A model generated the notes under the pieces. The model ran no database searches and was not told where the DNA came from. It was given only the letters and a program-made list of their open reading frames with translations. Of a stretch of 54,278 bases of DNA, positions 8,594-17,840 are shown piece after piece. This DNA comes from Moraxella sp. (GTDB lineage Bacteria > Pseudomonadota > Gammaproteobacteria > Pseudomonadales > Moraxellaceae): contig JAUNDZ010000014.1 of the NCBI GenBank assembly GCA_030525825.1, positions 1 to 54,278 of the forward strand, read 5' to 3'. Made by a program: the position numbers and the translations under genes. Every line of letters begins with the position of its first letter. Position 1 is the first letter of the stretch.

Positions 8594-9832
8594 TTAGATG
8601 TCAAATGACAATAAGCGATGACCGCTGCCATCTTGAATATGGGTCGGTAGCCCCATTTCATTTAATAGGTTGATGAATGGGCGTGGGTTGAGCTCTTCGA
8701 CATTCACCATTTTATTGACCTGCCAGTCGCCTTCGGCAATCAGCACCGCCGCTGCCACCGCTGGCACGCCTGCGGTGTATGAGATGGCTTGGCTGCCAAC
8801 TTCTTGATAGCACTGGGCGTGGTCGGTGATGTTGTAGATAAAGATTTCTTGTTCAACGCCGTCTTTTTTGCCACGCATTTTGTTGCCGATGCAGGTGTGT
8901 CCTGTGTAGTCTTTGGCAAGTGAGCTTGGGTCAGGCAAGAGTGCCTTGACGACTTTGAGCGGCACAACTTCCACCCCTTCTGCGGTCGTAACAGGCTGCT
9001 CTGACAGCAAACCTAGATTTTTTAGGACGGTAAAGACATTGATATAATGGTCGCCAAAACCCATCCAAAAACGAATGTTCGGCACATCTAGGTGCTTATG
9101 CAGTGAGTGAATCTCATCATGCCCACACAGATAGCTGCTACGCTCGCCCACCACAGGCAAATCGTCCGTGCGTTTGATTTCAAACATTTCGTTGGTCTGC
9201 CAAGCACGATTTTGCCAAGTATAGACCTTGCCTGTGAACTCTCGAAAGTTAATCTCGGGGTCAAAGTTGGTGGCAAAGTACCTGCCATGACTGCCTGCAT
9301 TGATGTCGATGATGTCGATGTCGGTGGTCGTCCCTGCATCAAAATAATCCACCCCAATGCGAGCATAAGCATTGACCACACCAGGGTCAAAGCCCACACC
9401 CAAAATCGCCGTTACGCCTGCTTGCTCACAGGCTGCCTTATGCTTCCATTCATAGTTTTCGTACCAAGGTGGTGTCTCGCAGACCTTGTTCGGCTCTTCG
9501 TGGATGGCAGTATCAAGGTAGCTTGCCCCTGTGGCGATACAGGCTTTTAATACGCTTTGATTGACAAAAGACGAACCAACATTGATGACGATGGCAGCAT
9601 CGATGCTACGGATAAACTCCGCCATCGCATCGACATTTAACGCATCAACAGCGTGGGTGTGTAGGCAGATTTGTTGTTTTTGTTGTACGCTATCGCTGAT
9701 GGCTTGGCATTTTTGTAGCGTACGACTGGCGATGTGCAAGCTGCCAAAATGCTCACGATACTGAGCCACCTTATGAGCCACGACCTGTGCCACACCACCT
9801 GCACCGATGATTAAAACATTGGGTTTGTTCAT
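8594..9832 (-). CDS. Carboxynorspermidine synthase/dehydrogenase (saccharopine dehydrogenase family)
   Basis: A 412-residue NAD(P)-binding protein. The Rossmann motif is 'VLIIGAGGVAQVVAHKVA' at residues 5-22, followed by 'LHIASRTLQKC'. Further motifs 'VINVGSSFVNQSVLKACI', 'LDTAIHEEP' and 'GFDPGVVNAYA' match the saccharopine dehydrogenase/CASDH group. This enzyme condenses aspartate semialdehyde with diaminopropane or putrescine to a carboxy-polyamine. The decarboxylase that acts on the product (nspC) lies just upstream on the same strand. Start is set by AGGAG 9 nt before the ATG. The exact diamine used cannot be told from sequence. Confidence 0.9.
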   Translation of the reverse strand: MNKPNVLIIGAGGVAQVVAHKVAQYREHFGSLHIASRTLQKCQAISDSVQQKQQICLHTHAVDALNVDAMAEFIRSIDAAIVINVGSSFVNQSVLKACIATGASYLDTAIHEEPNKVCETPPWYENYEWKHKAACEQAGVTAILGVGFDPGVVNAYARIGVDYFDAGTTTDIDIIDINAGSHGRYFATNFDPEINFREFTGKVYTWQNRAWQTNEMFEIKRTDDLPVVGERSSYLCGHDEIHSLHKHLDVPNIRFWMGFGDHYINVFTVLKNLGLLSEQPVTTAEGVEVVPLKVVKALLPDPSSLAKDYTGHTCIGNKMRGKKDGVEQEIFIYNITDHAQCYQEVGSQAISYTAGVPAVAAAVLIAEGDWQVNKMVNVEELNPRPFINLLNEMGLPTHIQDGSGHRLLSFDI

Positions 9833-9930
9833 GTATTTTCTCCTAAAATTCTTGCAATCTTTGATTCATTCACGACATCCATCAGTCGCCCAAAGCATTA
9901 AAGCATTTTGGACGATAAATCTTGTCCACC

Positions 9931-11088
9931 TTATGATAAGCTGCTCTTATAATCATCATAATCAAAGCATCTTTGCTTAATGATACCGCCGTCTTGTCGC
10001 TTGATGATGATGGCAGGCATACCCACACCATTAAACCAGTTCTTTTTTACCATCGTGTAGGCAGCGGCATTGCCAAAGGCGACTTTATCACCAACTTTAA
10101 GCGGTGTATCAATGGCATATTCACCAAAAATATCGCCCGCCAAACAGGTCTTGCCATAGATGATGGTGTTGTCCTGATGTTCTGATGCAGATAGATTGAG
10201 CGTCTTATCATTGATGGCAGATAGCGTGGTCGGCTGACCATAGATGAGCAAATCGAGCATATGGCTTTCGGTGGCGGCATCGACCACCGCCAGTTTTTTG
10301 CCATTTTCCATCACATCGAGCACCGTCGTTACCAGCACAGCTCCGTTATGCACGCACGCTTCACCAGGTTCTAAATAAACTTGTACGCCATATTTGGCAG
10401 CAAAATCCTTTAACCGCTCTGCTAAGGCTTCTAGCGGATAATCTTTGGCAATAAAATGAATGCCGCCGCCCAAACTCACCCAGTCAAGGCGAGACAGCAC
10501 CGCTCCAAACTTCACTTCAATGTCGTCTAAGCTGCGACTGAATGCGTCAAAATCGTCATTTTCGCAGTTATAATGCAGCATGACACCGCTGATGTCATCG
10601 CATACAGCAAGCACTTTATTGACATCATGCTCGCCCAGTCGGCTAAACGGACGAGCAGGGTCAGCCAACAAAAATGCCGAGTTGCTGGTATTGGGATTTA
10701 GACGCAGACCCACAGGCACGCCCCGAGCGACTGCCTTATCCTTAAAGGCATTGAGCTGATTGATGGAATTAAAGATAATCTTATCGGCATGGCTTAGCAC
10801 TTCATCCATCTCATCGGCTGCGTACGCCACGCTATAAGCATGCGTCTCACCGCCGAACATCTCATGCCCCAGACGCACTTCAAACAGCGATGATGATGTC
10901 GTGCCGTGCAAATACGGACGCATGGCATCAAACACCCCCCAAGTGGCAAAGCATTTTAATGCAAGCAGTGCTTTTGCTCCTGACAGCTGGCACAGCTTTT
11001 GGATAATACTAAGATTATCAATGATTTTTTGTTCATCGAGCAGATAATATGGCGTGGGCAACTGGTTTAAATCAACAACTTGGCTCAT
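9931..11088 (-). CDS. nspC: Carboxynorspermidine/carboxyspermidine decarboxylase
   Basis: A PLP-dependent fold-III decarboxylase that removes the carboxyl group from carboxynorspermidine or carboxyspermidine, completing norspermidine/spermidine synthesis without SAM. The PLP lysine is in 'ALLALKCFATW', the glycine-rich phosphate loop in 'WVSLGGGIHF', and 'YLEPGEACV' and 'GKTCLAGDIFGEY' complete the active site. The ATG at 11088 (385 aa) is chosen because an AAAGAG stretch precedes it; an ATG at 11109 would add seven residues. It lies 98 nt upstream of the partner dehydrogenase. Confidence 0.93.
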   Translation of the reverse strand: MSQVVDLNQLPTPYYLLDEQKIIDNLSIIQKLCQLSGAKALLALKCFATWGVFDAMRPYLHGTTSSSLFEVRLGHEMFGGETHAYSVAYAADEMDEVLSHADKIIFNSINQLNAFKDKAVARGVPVGLRLNPNTSNSAFLLADPARPFSRLGEHDVNKVLAVCDDISGVMLHYNCENDDFDAFSRSLDDIEVKFGAVLSRLDWVSLGGGIHFIAKDYPLEALAERLKDFAAKYGVQVYLEPGEACVHNGAVLVTTVLDVMENGKKLAVVDAATESHMLDLLIYGQPTTLSAINDKTLNLSASEHQDNTIIYGKTCLAGDIFGEYAIDTPLKVGDKVAFGNAAAYTMVKKNWFNGVGMPAIIIKRQDGGIIKQRCFDYDDYKSSLS

Positions 11089-11313
11089 GAGCGTCTCTTT
11101 TTTATCCATAGAAAATCATAGAAAAAATAAACTGCCACATTTTAGCATAAATTGACAAAATCATTCGCTAAAAGCACCATTTTTTTCAAATAATTTATCA
11201 AAAATAACAGCAAAACAACCCGTTTTTTTAAACGCTTACAGATTATCCACCCATGAGCCATTCAAATAGTGCTACAATACAGAGCATCTGTGATAATTTT
11301 TTGGTCGCTTAAC

Positions 11314-12690
11314 ATGAAAACACCCGTCCTATCGGTCATCGGACACACCAATGTCGGCAAAACTTCGCTCATGCGTACACTGCTTCGAGATACACAATTT
11401 GGCGAAGTTAAAAACGAATCCGCCACCACCAAGCATGTGGCAGCCGTACACATCTTAGACAAGCATAATCAGCCACTATTAACCCTACACGATACCCCCG
11501 GTCTTGAAGACGCCACAGGGGTGATGGACTTTCTGCAAGCATACACCGACGGGCGAGATGATGGCGTTGAGCGACTGTCGGTGTTTTTGGCAGCAGCAGA
11601 TGAGCAAGATGCCAGACTTGGCGATGATTTTAGCCAAGAAGCCAAAGTCATTCGCAGCCTGATACAATCAGACATCGCCATCTATGTGATTGATGCTCGT
11701 GAGCCTGTACTGCCCAAATACAAAGATGAGCTTGCCATCTTGGCAATCAGTGGCACGCCTGTACTGCCTGTGTTTAACTTCATCAAGGGCAATGAGGACA
11801 ACATGCAAGCGTGGCGACTCATGCTGTCTCGGCGTGCCTTGCATGTGGTGAATGCCTTTGATACGGTGGCGTTTGACTTTGATGGCGAGATGGCTCTTTG
11901 GCAGAATTTGGCGACTTTAAGCGTTGAAAAGGACAATCTACACACCCTGCAACAAGAACGCCAAGACACTTGGCAGGACATGGCAGAAGAAGGCTCGCTC
12001 ATCATCGCTGATTTTTTGGTCAATGTTGCAAGTTTTAGCAAGAAAATCGATGAAGACGAAGACCCTGCCCCCACCCTAAGTGCAATGCAAACTGCCGTTC
12101 GTCAGTCCGAAGACATCATGCAAGAAAAGCTGCTGCACCTATATCAGTTTTATAACACCGCCATCGATGAACAAGACATAGAGATTCAAGGTCGTGAGCA
12201 GGACATCTTTGATGGCGAGCTGCTGACCCGCTATGGCATTCGCACGGCAGGTGGTAGCGTTACAGGGATGATTGTCGGTGCTGGTATTGATGTGGCGACT
12301 TTGGGGGCAAGCCTTGGGCTAGGGACGGCATTGGGCGGCGTGATTGGCGGGCTATTGCCCAATACCAGCACCATTCGTGATAAGGCACTCGGTATTCAGA
12401 CCTTGACCATCGATGCAGCGACGCTAACTTTGCTTGCCACACGAGCCCAAAACCTGCACCACGCCTTGCGTCATCGTGGTCATGCCAGCCTACATGCCGT
12501 AGCAACGGACAATCCCAGCAACGATTTGCCGTGGCAGAGCCATGAGCTGCCAAGCCCCCTAAAAAAAGCTCGTGCCTATCCGCACTATTCTAGCCTAGAA
12601 GAACGCTACGAAGACAACATCGGCTTACGCCAAGAGCTTGCCGACAAACTTAGCACCATCCTAATAAAACACCTATCCACGCTCGGCTAA
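11314..12690 (+). CDS. GTPase with DUF3482-type C-terminal domain
   Basis: A 458-residue protein with an N-terminal Era/TrmE-like G domain: G1 'GHTNVGKTS' near residues 10-18 and G3 'LHDTPGLED' near 63-71. The canonical NKxD (G4) is not seen; at its expected place is 'PVFNFIKG'. The C-terminal half is helical and carries a glycine-zipper stretch 'GMIVGAGIDVATLGASLGLG' that could insert into or contact a membrane. The family is widespread in gammaproteobacteria and its function is unknown to me. It is transcribed divergently from nspC and converges on the UbiB-like gene with a 6-nt gap. Confidence 0.85.
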   Translation: MKTPVLSVIGHTNVGKTSLMRTLLRDTQFGEVKNESATTKHVAAVHILDKHNQPLLTLHDTPGLEDATGVMDFLQAYTDGRDDGVERLSVFLAAADEQDARLGDDFSQEAKVIRSLIQSDIAIYVIDAREPVLPKYKDELAILAISGTPVLPVFNFIKGNEDNMQAWRLMLSRRALHVVNAFDTVAFDFDGEMALWQNLATLSVEKDNLHTLQQERQDTWQDMAEEGSLIIADFLVNVASFSKKIDEDEDPAPTLSAMQTAVRQSEDIMQEKLLHLYQFYNTAIDEQDIEIQGREQDIFDGELLTRYGIRTAGGSVTGMIVGAGIDVATLGASLGLGTALGGVIGGLLPNTSTIRDKALGIQTLTIDAATLTLLATRAQNLHHALRHRGHASLHAVATDNPSNDLPWQSHELPSPLKKARAYPHYSSLEERYEDNIGLRQELADKLSTILIKHLSTLG

Positions 12691-12696
12691 TGGCAA

Positions 12697-13986
12697 TCAG
12701 CCACCGCCGACCACCTTTAACCGCTCGCCTTCAAACAGCTCCATCTCGGGGGCGAGCGTTACCATAAAGCGGTCAAAGTACAGCAGCTGCTTTAACAACA
12801 ACGCAAAATCCTGCGGAAAATGAATGCCGTGCCGCTTACCAATATCGGCAATTTCAAGCATCATGGTGTTTAGTGCTTCTGGTTGATTGTCCCTGCCGAC
12901 CTTGCCCAGCACCCTGTGCAAATCTTCGCCAAGCCTATCAACATCGACTTTTTGGTGTGTCATGCCAATCTGTACCATTGCCTGTGCCATGCCATGATAA
13001 TCGCTGATTTGCAGACTTTGCACCAACGAAAAGCACGCTTCTAGGCTTTTTGGCTCAATCTGCCCAACCAAGCCAAAATCCAAAAAGGCAATCCGACCAT
13101 CGTCCAGCATCATGAGATTCCCTGCATGCAAATCGGCATGAAACTCCCCTGTCGTCATCAGCGACAAAAACCAAGTATCCAGCACATCGCTCATCACCTG
13201 CTGAGCTTTGGCGGCATCTTTGGCAAGCCCGAGTGTCTCATCGACGAGCGATTTACCAACCAGCAAATCCATCGTCAATACTCGCTTGGTGCTAAGATGA
13301 TGATGTACAGTCGGAGCGGTGATTTTGGCATTGCCTGTGCGAGATAAGAACGCCAAAAACCGCTCAATATGGCGACTTTCAGCGATAAAATCTATCTCCA
13401 TCAGCATTCGTTTGCGTATCTCGTCCAAGATGGGGGCAAGATTGGCGGCACGCATGGACGGCACGAGTTTTTCAATCACCCAAAAACTGCTGTGCAGCAC
13501 GGTCAAATCGGTATGGATAATCGTGCCGACTTTGGGTTTTTGCACCTTTAATGCCACCTGCCTGCCATCAATGAGTACCGCACGATGCACCTGTGCAATG
13601 CTGGCTGATGCCAATGGCTTGGGGTCAATGTACTCAAAAATCTCACCCAAATCACGATTTGTGCCAAGCTCTGCACGCAAAATCGCCAAAATCTCAGCAA
13701 AAGGCACAGGCGTGGTCTGGTCAAGGCAGTCTTGAAAAGCAAGCACATACTCTCTTGGAAAAATCGATGGCGTACTGGCGATGAATTGCCCGAGCTTGAT
13801 GTAAGTTACGCCCATCTGCTCAAAGGATTCTTTAAGCAGATTTGCGTCCATCTTTTCACCCTTAGCGACCCGCAGAGCCGACAGCCCTGCCACACTGGCG
13901 GTCTTTTGGATACGCCCAAGCACATTAAACCCTGTACCGATAGACTGCTTGGCGATGGCGAATGGAGATTTTTTGAGTATAGACAT
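12697..13986 (-). CDS. ABC1/UbiB-family atypical protein kinase-like protein
   Basis: A 429-residue ABC1/AarF/UbiB-family protein. Visible are the KxGQ motif in 'GVTYIKLGQFIAS' near residue 80, the Ala-rich nucleotide loop 'LASASIAQVH' near residue 130, the VALK lysine in 'RQVALKVQKP', the catalytic 'HADLHAGNLM' and the metal-binding 'AFLDFGLVG'. Canonical UbiB is ~540 residues with two C-terminal membrane helices, which are missing here, so this is better called a UbiB-like paralogue. Family members are tied to ubiquinone biosynthesis or lipid handling. It lies 45 nt downstream of the MoeB-like gene on the same strand. Confidence 0.88.
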   Translation of the reverse strand: MSILKKSPFAIAKQSIGTGFNVLGRIQKTASVAGLSALRVAKGEKMDANLLKESFEQMGVTYIKLGQFIASTPSIFPREYVLAFQDCLDQTTPVPFAEILAILRAELGTNRDLGEIFEYIDPKPLASASIAQVHRAVLIDGRQVALKVQKPKVGTIIHTDLTVLHSSFWVIEKLVPSMRAANLAPILDEIRKRMLMEIDFIAESRHIERFLAFLSRTGNAKITAPTVHHHLSTKRVLTMDLLVGKSLVDETLGLAKDAAKAQQVMSDVLDTWFLSLMTTGEFHADLHAGNLMMLDDGRIAFLDFGLVGQIEPKSLEACFSLVQSLQISDYHGMAQAMVQIGMTHQKVDVDRLGEDLHRVLGKVGRDNQPEALNTMMLEIADIGKRHGIHFPQDFALLLKQLLYFDRFMVTLAPEMELFEGERLKVVGGG

Positions 13987-14031
13987 GATATTATTGGTTC
14001 ATTGTTATTTAAAAATGATGTGTTTAGATTG

Positions 14032-14892
14032 TTAAGGCTTTGTTTGGCGACTTTGGCAGATGGGGCAGTCATCATCTTGGGCAAAGCGGATTTTTTTTAG
14101 GCCAAATGATTGCCCATGCCACAGCACTAGCTGATGCTCGATGGGGTTTTGTTGTCTGCCCAAAAAATCAAGTGCCACTTGTGATGCCATCGATGCAATG
14201 ACAGCCACCGTACTGCCAAGCACACCAGAGGTTGCACAGGTCATCTCATCATCCCCATCACTGCCAAACAAGCACTGATAACAGCCTGTATTGTCGGTAA
14301 ATAGAGCCAGTTGCCCCACTTCGCCAATCGCCGAGCTGGATAATAGCGGCACACCATAAGCTCGACAAGTCTGATTTAATAAATCACGAATGGCAAAGTT
14401 GTCCGTACAGTCAATCACAAGGCTGGGCAGCTCATCGCCATCTTGGGCAGACTGCGTGAATATCGCAGCGATATTATCCTTATTCAAGCGAGCGTCCGTT
14501 GAGATGATGTTTACCAGCTCATTTTGTTTGATAAGTTTTTGATGGGCGGTTTTGACTTTGGATTGTCCGACATCAGATGCGTCAAACAGCGTCTGCCTTT
14601 GTAGGTTGCTCTCATCTATCACATCAAAATCCACCAGATGCAGCTGCCCCACCCCTGCCCGTACCAAAATCTGTGAGACAGGACAACCCAAACCGCCCAT
14701 ACCAACAATCAGCACTCGACTTTGTTTGAGCATGAGCTGTGCGGACAAATCCCAATCGTCCAACAGAATTTGCCGAGAATACCGCATGAGCTCAGCATCG
14801 CTTAGCGTCGCATCTGTGGTGCTATTTGATGTATCGTCCGATACGCCATTTAAAGTGTGGGTTGTTGGATTGGTTATATGTTGATTACTCAT
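14032..14892 (-). CDS. moeB: MoeB/ThiF-family adenylyltransferase (E1-like)
   Basis: E1-like enzymes adenylate the C-terminal glycine of sulfur-carrier proteins such as MoaD or ThiS. In 286 residues the ATP loop 'VLIVGMGGLGCPVSQIL' (about 60-76), the 'LHLVDFDVIDESNLQRQ' strand, the adenylation Asp in 'VIDCTDNFAIRDLLNQ' and the catalytic Cys in 'TCATSGVLG' are seen. Two CxxC zinc motifs, 'CYQCLFG' and 'CPICQSR', are present. MoeB and ThiF cannot be separated by sequence alone. It lies 19 nt after prmC, the same pairing seen in several gammaproteobacteria. Confidence 0.85.
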   Translation of the reverse strand: MSNQHITNPTTHTLNGVSDDTSNSTTDATLSDAELMRYSRQILLDDWDLSAQLMLKQSRVLIVGMGGLGCPVSQILVRAGVGQLHLVDFDVIDESNLQRQTLFDASDVGQSKVKTAHQKLIKQNELVNIISTDARLNKDNIAAIFTQSAQDGDELPSLVIDCTDNFAIRDLLNQTCRAYGVPLLSSSAIGEVGQLALFTDNTGCYQCLFGSDGDDEMTCATSGVLGSTVAVIASMASQVALDFLGRQQNPIEHQLVLWHGQSFGLKKIRFAQDDDCPICQSRQTKP

Positions 14893-14911
14893 CTCTTACT
14901 CGTTCTTAGGC

Positions 14912-15745
14912 TTAGCCGTGCCACACCCCAACCGTCAGCCTGTCGTTATCGCCATAATCACGAATGGTGGCGACATCATGATAGCCACAGTCTGTAAGCA
15001 GCTGGCGAGCAGCAGCCCCTTGGTCGTAGCCATGCTCTATCGCCAGCAACCCACCTATCGTCAAAAACGCCCTTGCCTGTGCGACAATATGAACAATGTC
15101 TGCCATGCCCGCATCGTCTGCGACCAATGCCGTCATTGGCTCATGGGTCAGCCCTGACAGATGCTCATCGTCTTTGGCGATATAAGGTGGGTTTGAGACG
15201 ATGACATCAAAGCTGCCTGATATGCCATCTAACCAATGCGACTGCACAAACTGACAATTATCCGCCATCAAGCGACGAGCATTGTCTTTGGCGACTTGTA
15301 GGGCATCGGACGATATGTCGCAGCCCAGCACCTGCCAAGTCGGCAGCTCTTTGGCGAGCGTGATGGCGATGCACCCTGTGCCTGTACCTAGGTCTAAAAG
15401 CGTGCCTTGATAGGCGTGTTTATGGCGATGCACCCAGTCTAGCACCACTTCGATGAGCCGCTCGGTGTCAGCTCTGGGGATTAGGGTATGCTCATTCACC
15501 AAAAACGAGCAACCAAAAAACGCCTGCTCGCCTGTCAGATATGCCAATGGCACACCCTGATTCATTTTTGCTATGCCATCTAAGAATCTCTCCTCTTCAT
15601 CAGAGTTTAGTACATATTCTTCATGGCTAATCAGCCAGCTATTAGGACAACCAAGTACAAAGCACAGCCATCCTTGCCACCAGTGTCGTGGTAGGTCGCT
15701 GTGTCTATACTTCTGCTTAATCTGCTTAATGCTAAGTTCTGTCAT
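14912..15745 (-). CDS. prmC: Release factor glutamine N5-methyltransferase PrmC
   Basis: PrmC methylates the Gln of the GGQ motif of release factors RF1 and RF2 with SAM. The 277-residue protein has the helical N-terminal domain, the SAM loop 'LLDLGTGTGCIAITLA' near residue 118 and the hallmark catalytic 'VIVSNPPYIA' near residue 190. 'LTGEQAFFGCSFLVN' and 'LIPRADTERL' are typical of PrmC. It heads a - strand run prmC-moeB-UbiB-like with short gaps. Confidence 0.95.
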   Translation of the reverse strand: MTELSIKQIKQKYRHSDLPRHWWQGWLCFVLGCPNSWLISHEEYVLNSDEEERFLDGIAKMNQGVPLAYLTGEQAFFGCSFLVNEHTLIPRADTERLIEVVLDWVHRHKHAYQGTLLDLGTGTGCIAITLAKELPTWQVLGCDISSDALQVAKDNARRLMADNCQFVQSHWLDGISGSFDVIVSNPPYIAKDDEHLSGLTHEPMTALVADDAGMADIVHIVAQARAFLTIGGLLAIEHGYDQGAAARQLLTDCGYHDVATIRDYGDNDRLTVGVWHG

Positions 15746-15770
15746 TATTTGGTATTGATAAAGTATTTAT

Positions 15771-17594
15771 TTAGTCTTTAAGTGTAAACTTCTCATCACC
15801 AAGTTTGATGTATTTTCCCACCAGATACACCAAGAACAGCACAGGCACGCCCAGCAAACAAGTAATCAAAAAGAAAGTCGGATAGCTGGTCGCTTCGACA
15901 ATACTGCCTGAATAACCGCCCAAAATCTTTGGCGATAAGGTCATGAGTGATGAGAACAAGGCATACTGCACCGCCGTAAAGCGAATGGAAGTCAGCACCG
16001 ACAAGAACGCCACGAATACCGCACTTGCCAGACCAGCCGCCAGGTTATCAGCGATGACCGCCACATACAGCATACCTGCTGTCGGCTGATTATATAAAGC
16101 GATGAACAATAGGTTGGTGATGGCAGCCAAGACCGCACCCACCATCATGGCGGCGATGATTTTCATTCTTTGGGCGATAAAGCCACCCAAAAAACCACCC
16201 AAAATACTCATGGTCAGACCCACCAGTTTGCTGGCATCAGCAATCTGCACTTTGGTATAACCCATCTCTTGATAAAAGATGTTGGCAATGTTGCCCGCCA
16301 CGATGTCCGAGATGCGATACAGTCCAATCAATGCCAAAATCAGTGCCGCTTTTTTACCATAGGTATTAAAAAAATCCAAAATCGGCTCGACCCAGTTTTT
16401 GACAGCGACTTCTTTTGGAACGACTTTTAGTTGAATCAGACCGCTGGCGATGATGGCAGCCACCAAAATACTGGCGATAAAACGCACACTTTCAAGCAAA
16501 AAAGCCACCAGCTTAGAATACTCTGCATCACCGATGATGACATCGCCAAAGGTACGAAACGCAAAGACAAAGCCAATCATACACACGACGAACATCAGCA
16601 CCAGACGCAAGTTATCTCTACCGTCTTTTTTATCCACCACCACTTGATGGCTAAGCGTCGATTCGATTTTTGGCTGATTAAACAGCAAAAAAATCAAGGC
16701 AATTGGTGCAGGTATGAGCATGGTAACTCCATACATACTGGCAAAGTTCGCCACCGATTCAGAGATGGCAAAGGGGCTGTTTTGCATCTGTAAGATACGC
16801 ACGCAGATTTGATTCATCAGATACCAGATGCCGTATAGCCCCATCGGCACAAGGGCAAGCAGTGCATACACACCCATGATTTTATCATTGAGTCGCTGCT
16901 TGATGGGGCTGAGTACTTGGGTGTGCGGCTCATTGGCGGTCAAGGTTGTCAAGACACCCACACCCATCACCAATGCCATCACCAGATAAGTCTGCTTCCA
17001 TGCGATGTACTGATACAGCTCTTCTGTCGAGCCAAAATAAGTCGCCAGATACAACGCCCCCGCCCCAGAGATAATAAGTCCTAGACGATAACCAAAGACA
17101 TACAATGCCGAAAACGCCGTCTGCATAGACTTTGGCACGACTTCAATACGATAGGCATCGATGACGATGTCCTGTGATGCGGACGAAAAGGCGAGCAGCA
17201 CCGTAAATAACGCCATCATTTCTAGCGAAGTCATGCTGCTTGGGTCAGGACTGGTGAGTGCCATCAAGCAAATCGCCAAGATAATCATGAGCTGCACCAC
17301 CAAAAGCCAGCTGCGACGCTTGCCCAAATAGCGATGCAAAAACGGAATGGATAGGCTATCCACAAGCGGTGCCCATAAGAATTTGAACGAGTACGCCAAA
17401 CCTGCCCAAGCGAACATCGTTACCTTACTCTTGTCAATCTGTGCTTCGACGAGCCACATACTGAGCGTTGAGAACACCAAAAAATAAGGCAAACCTGCCG
17501 AAAAACCAAGCATCAGCATGATTAGAGCGTTTTTTGTCAAATAGGTCTGTTTAAACACCGACCAAGACGATGGGTGCTGCATTGTATCAGCCAT
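15771..17594 (-). CDS. ampG: AmpG-type muropeptide MFS permease
   Basis: AmpG imports GlcNAc-anhydroMurNAc peptides during cell-wall recycling. The 607-residue protein has about 12-14 membrane segments and starts with the AmpG-like 'ALIMLMLGFSAGLPYFLVFS'; 'WAPLVDSLSIPF' and 'ASQDIVIDAYRIE' are strongly conserved in AmpG. It is longer than E. coli AmpG (491 aa) through long loops and extra membrane segments, as in other Moraxellaceae-type proteins. The ATG at 17594 is chosen over the TTG at 17600. No beta-lactamase gene is nearby. It is transcribed away from cysB. Confidence 0.9.
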   Translation of the reverse strand: MADTMQHPSSWSVFKQTYLTKNALIMLMLGFSAGLPYFLVFSTLSMWLVEAQIDKSKVTMFAWAGLAYSFKFLWAPLVDSLSIPFLHRYLGKRRSWLLVVQLMIILAICLMALTSPDPSSMTSLEMMALFTVLLAFSSASQDIVIDAYRIEVVPKSMQTAFSALYVFGYRLGLIISGAGALYLATYFGSTEELYQYIAWKQTYLVMALVMGVGVLTTLTANEPHTQVLSPIKQRLNDKIMGVYALLALVPMGLYGIWYLMNQICVRILQMQNSPFAISESVANFASMYGVTMLIPAPIALIFLLFNQPKIESTLSHQVVVDKKDGRDNLRLVLMFVVCMIGFVFAFRTFGDVIIGDAEYSKLVAFLLESVRFIASILVAAIIASGLIQLKVVPKEVAVKNWVEPILDFFNTYGKKAALILALIGLYRISDIVAGNIANIFYQEMGYTKVQIADASKLVGLTMSILGGFLGGFIAQRMKIIAAMMVGAVLAAITNLLFIALYNQPTAGMLYVAVIADNLAAGLASAVFVAFLSVLTSIRFTAVQYALFSSLMTLSPKILGGYSGSIVEATSYPTFFLITCLLGVPVLFLVYLVGKYIKLGDEKFTLKD

Positions 17595-17759
17595 AAGCAA
17601 TCCAGTTAATCAAAAATAGACATTCAAATGTGTGCATATTAGAACAAAATTGCTTTTTTTGCAAAGTGTATTCACGCCAAGTGGACAAAATTGGACATAA
17701 AATCGGATGATTTTTTGAAATTTATGCAATTTTGGAATATACTTTTACTTTCTTGGCGG

Positions 17760-17787
17760 TTCATTTTCTACATCAGCTTTTTATAAT
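17760..17787 (+). promoter_or_regulatory. Candidate promoter of cysB
   Basis: A consensus -10 TATAAT (17782-17787) is preceded at 16 bp by TTCATT (17760-17765). The start of the cysB coding region is 54 nt downstream of the -10 box. Confidence 0.45.
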
Positions 17788-17840
17788 AGCACTTTTTAAA
17801 GCCACATCTTTATAAGCCACAGCACATTTGGACAATTCTC

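Noticed and set aside
11110-11313. Divergent 204-bp region between nspC and the GTPase gene
   Set aside because: AT-rich and likely to hold promoters, but no box pair was convincing and no riboswitch-like structure was seen.
14552-14884. 110-codon + strand frame
   Set aside because: Antisense to the MoeB-like gene, Ser/Thr-rich shadow with no start signal.
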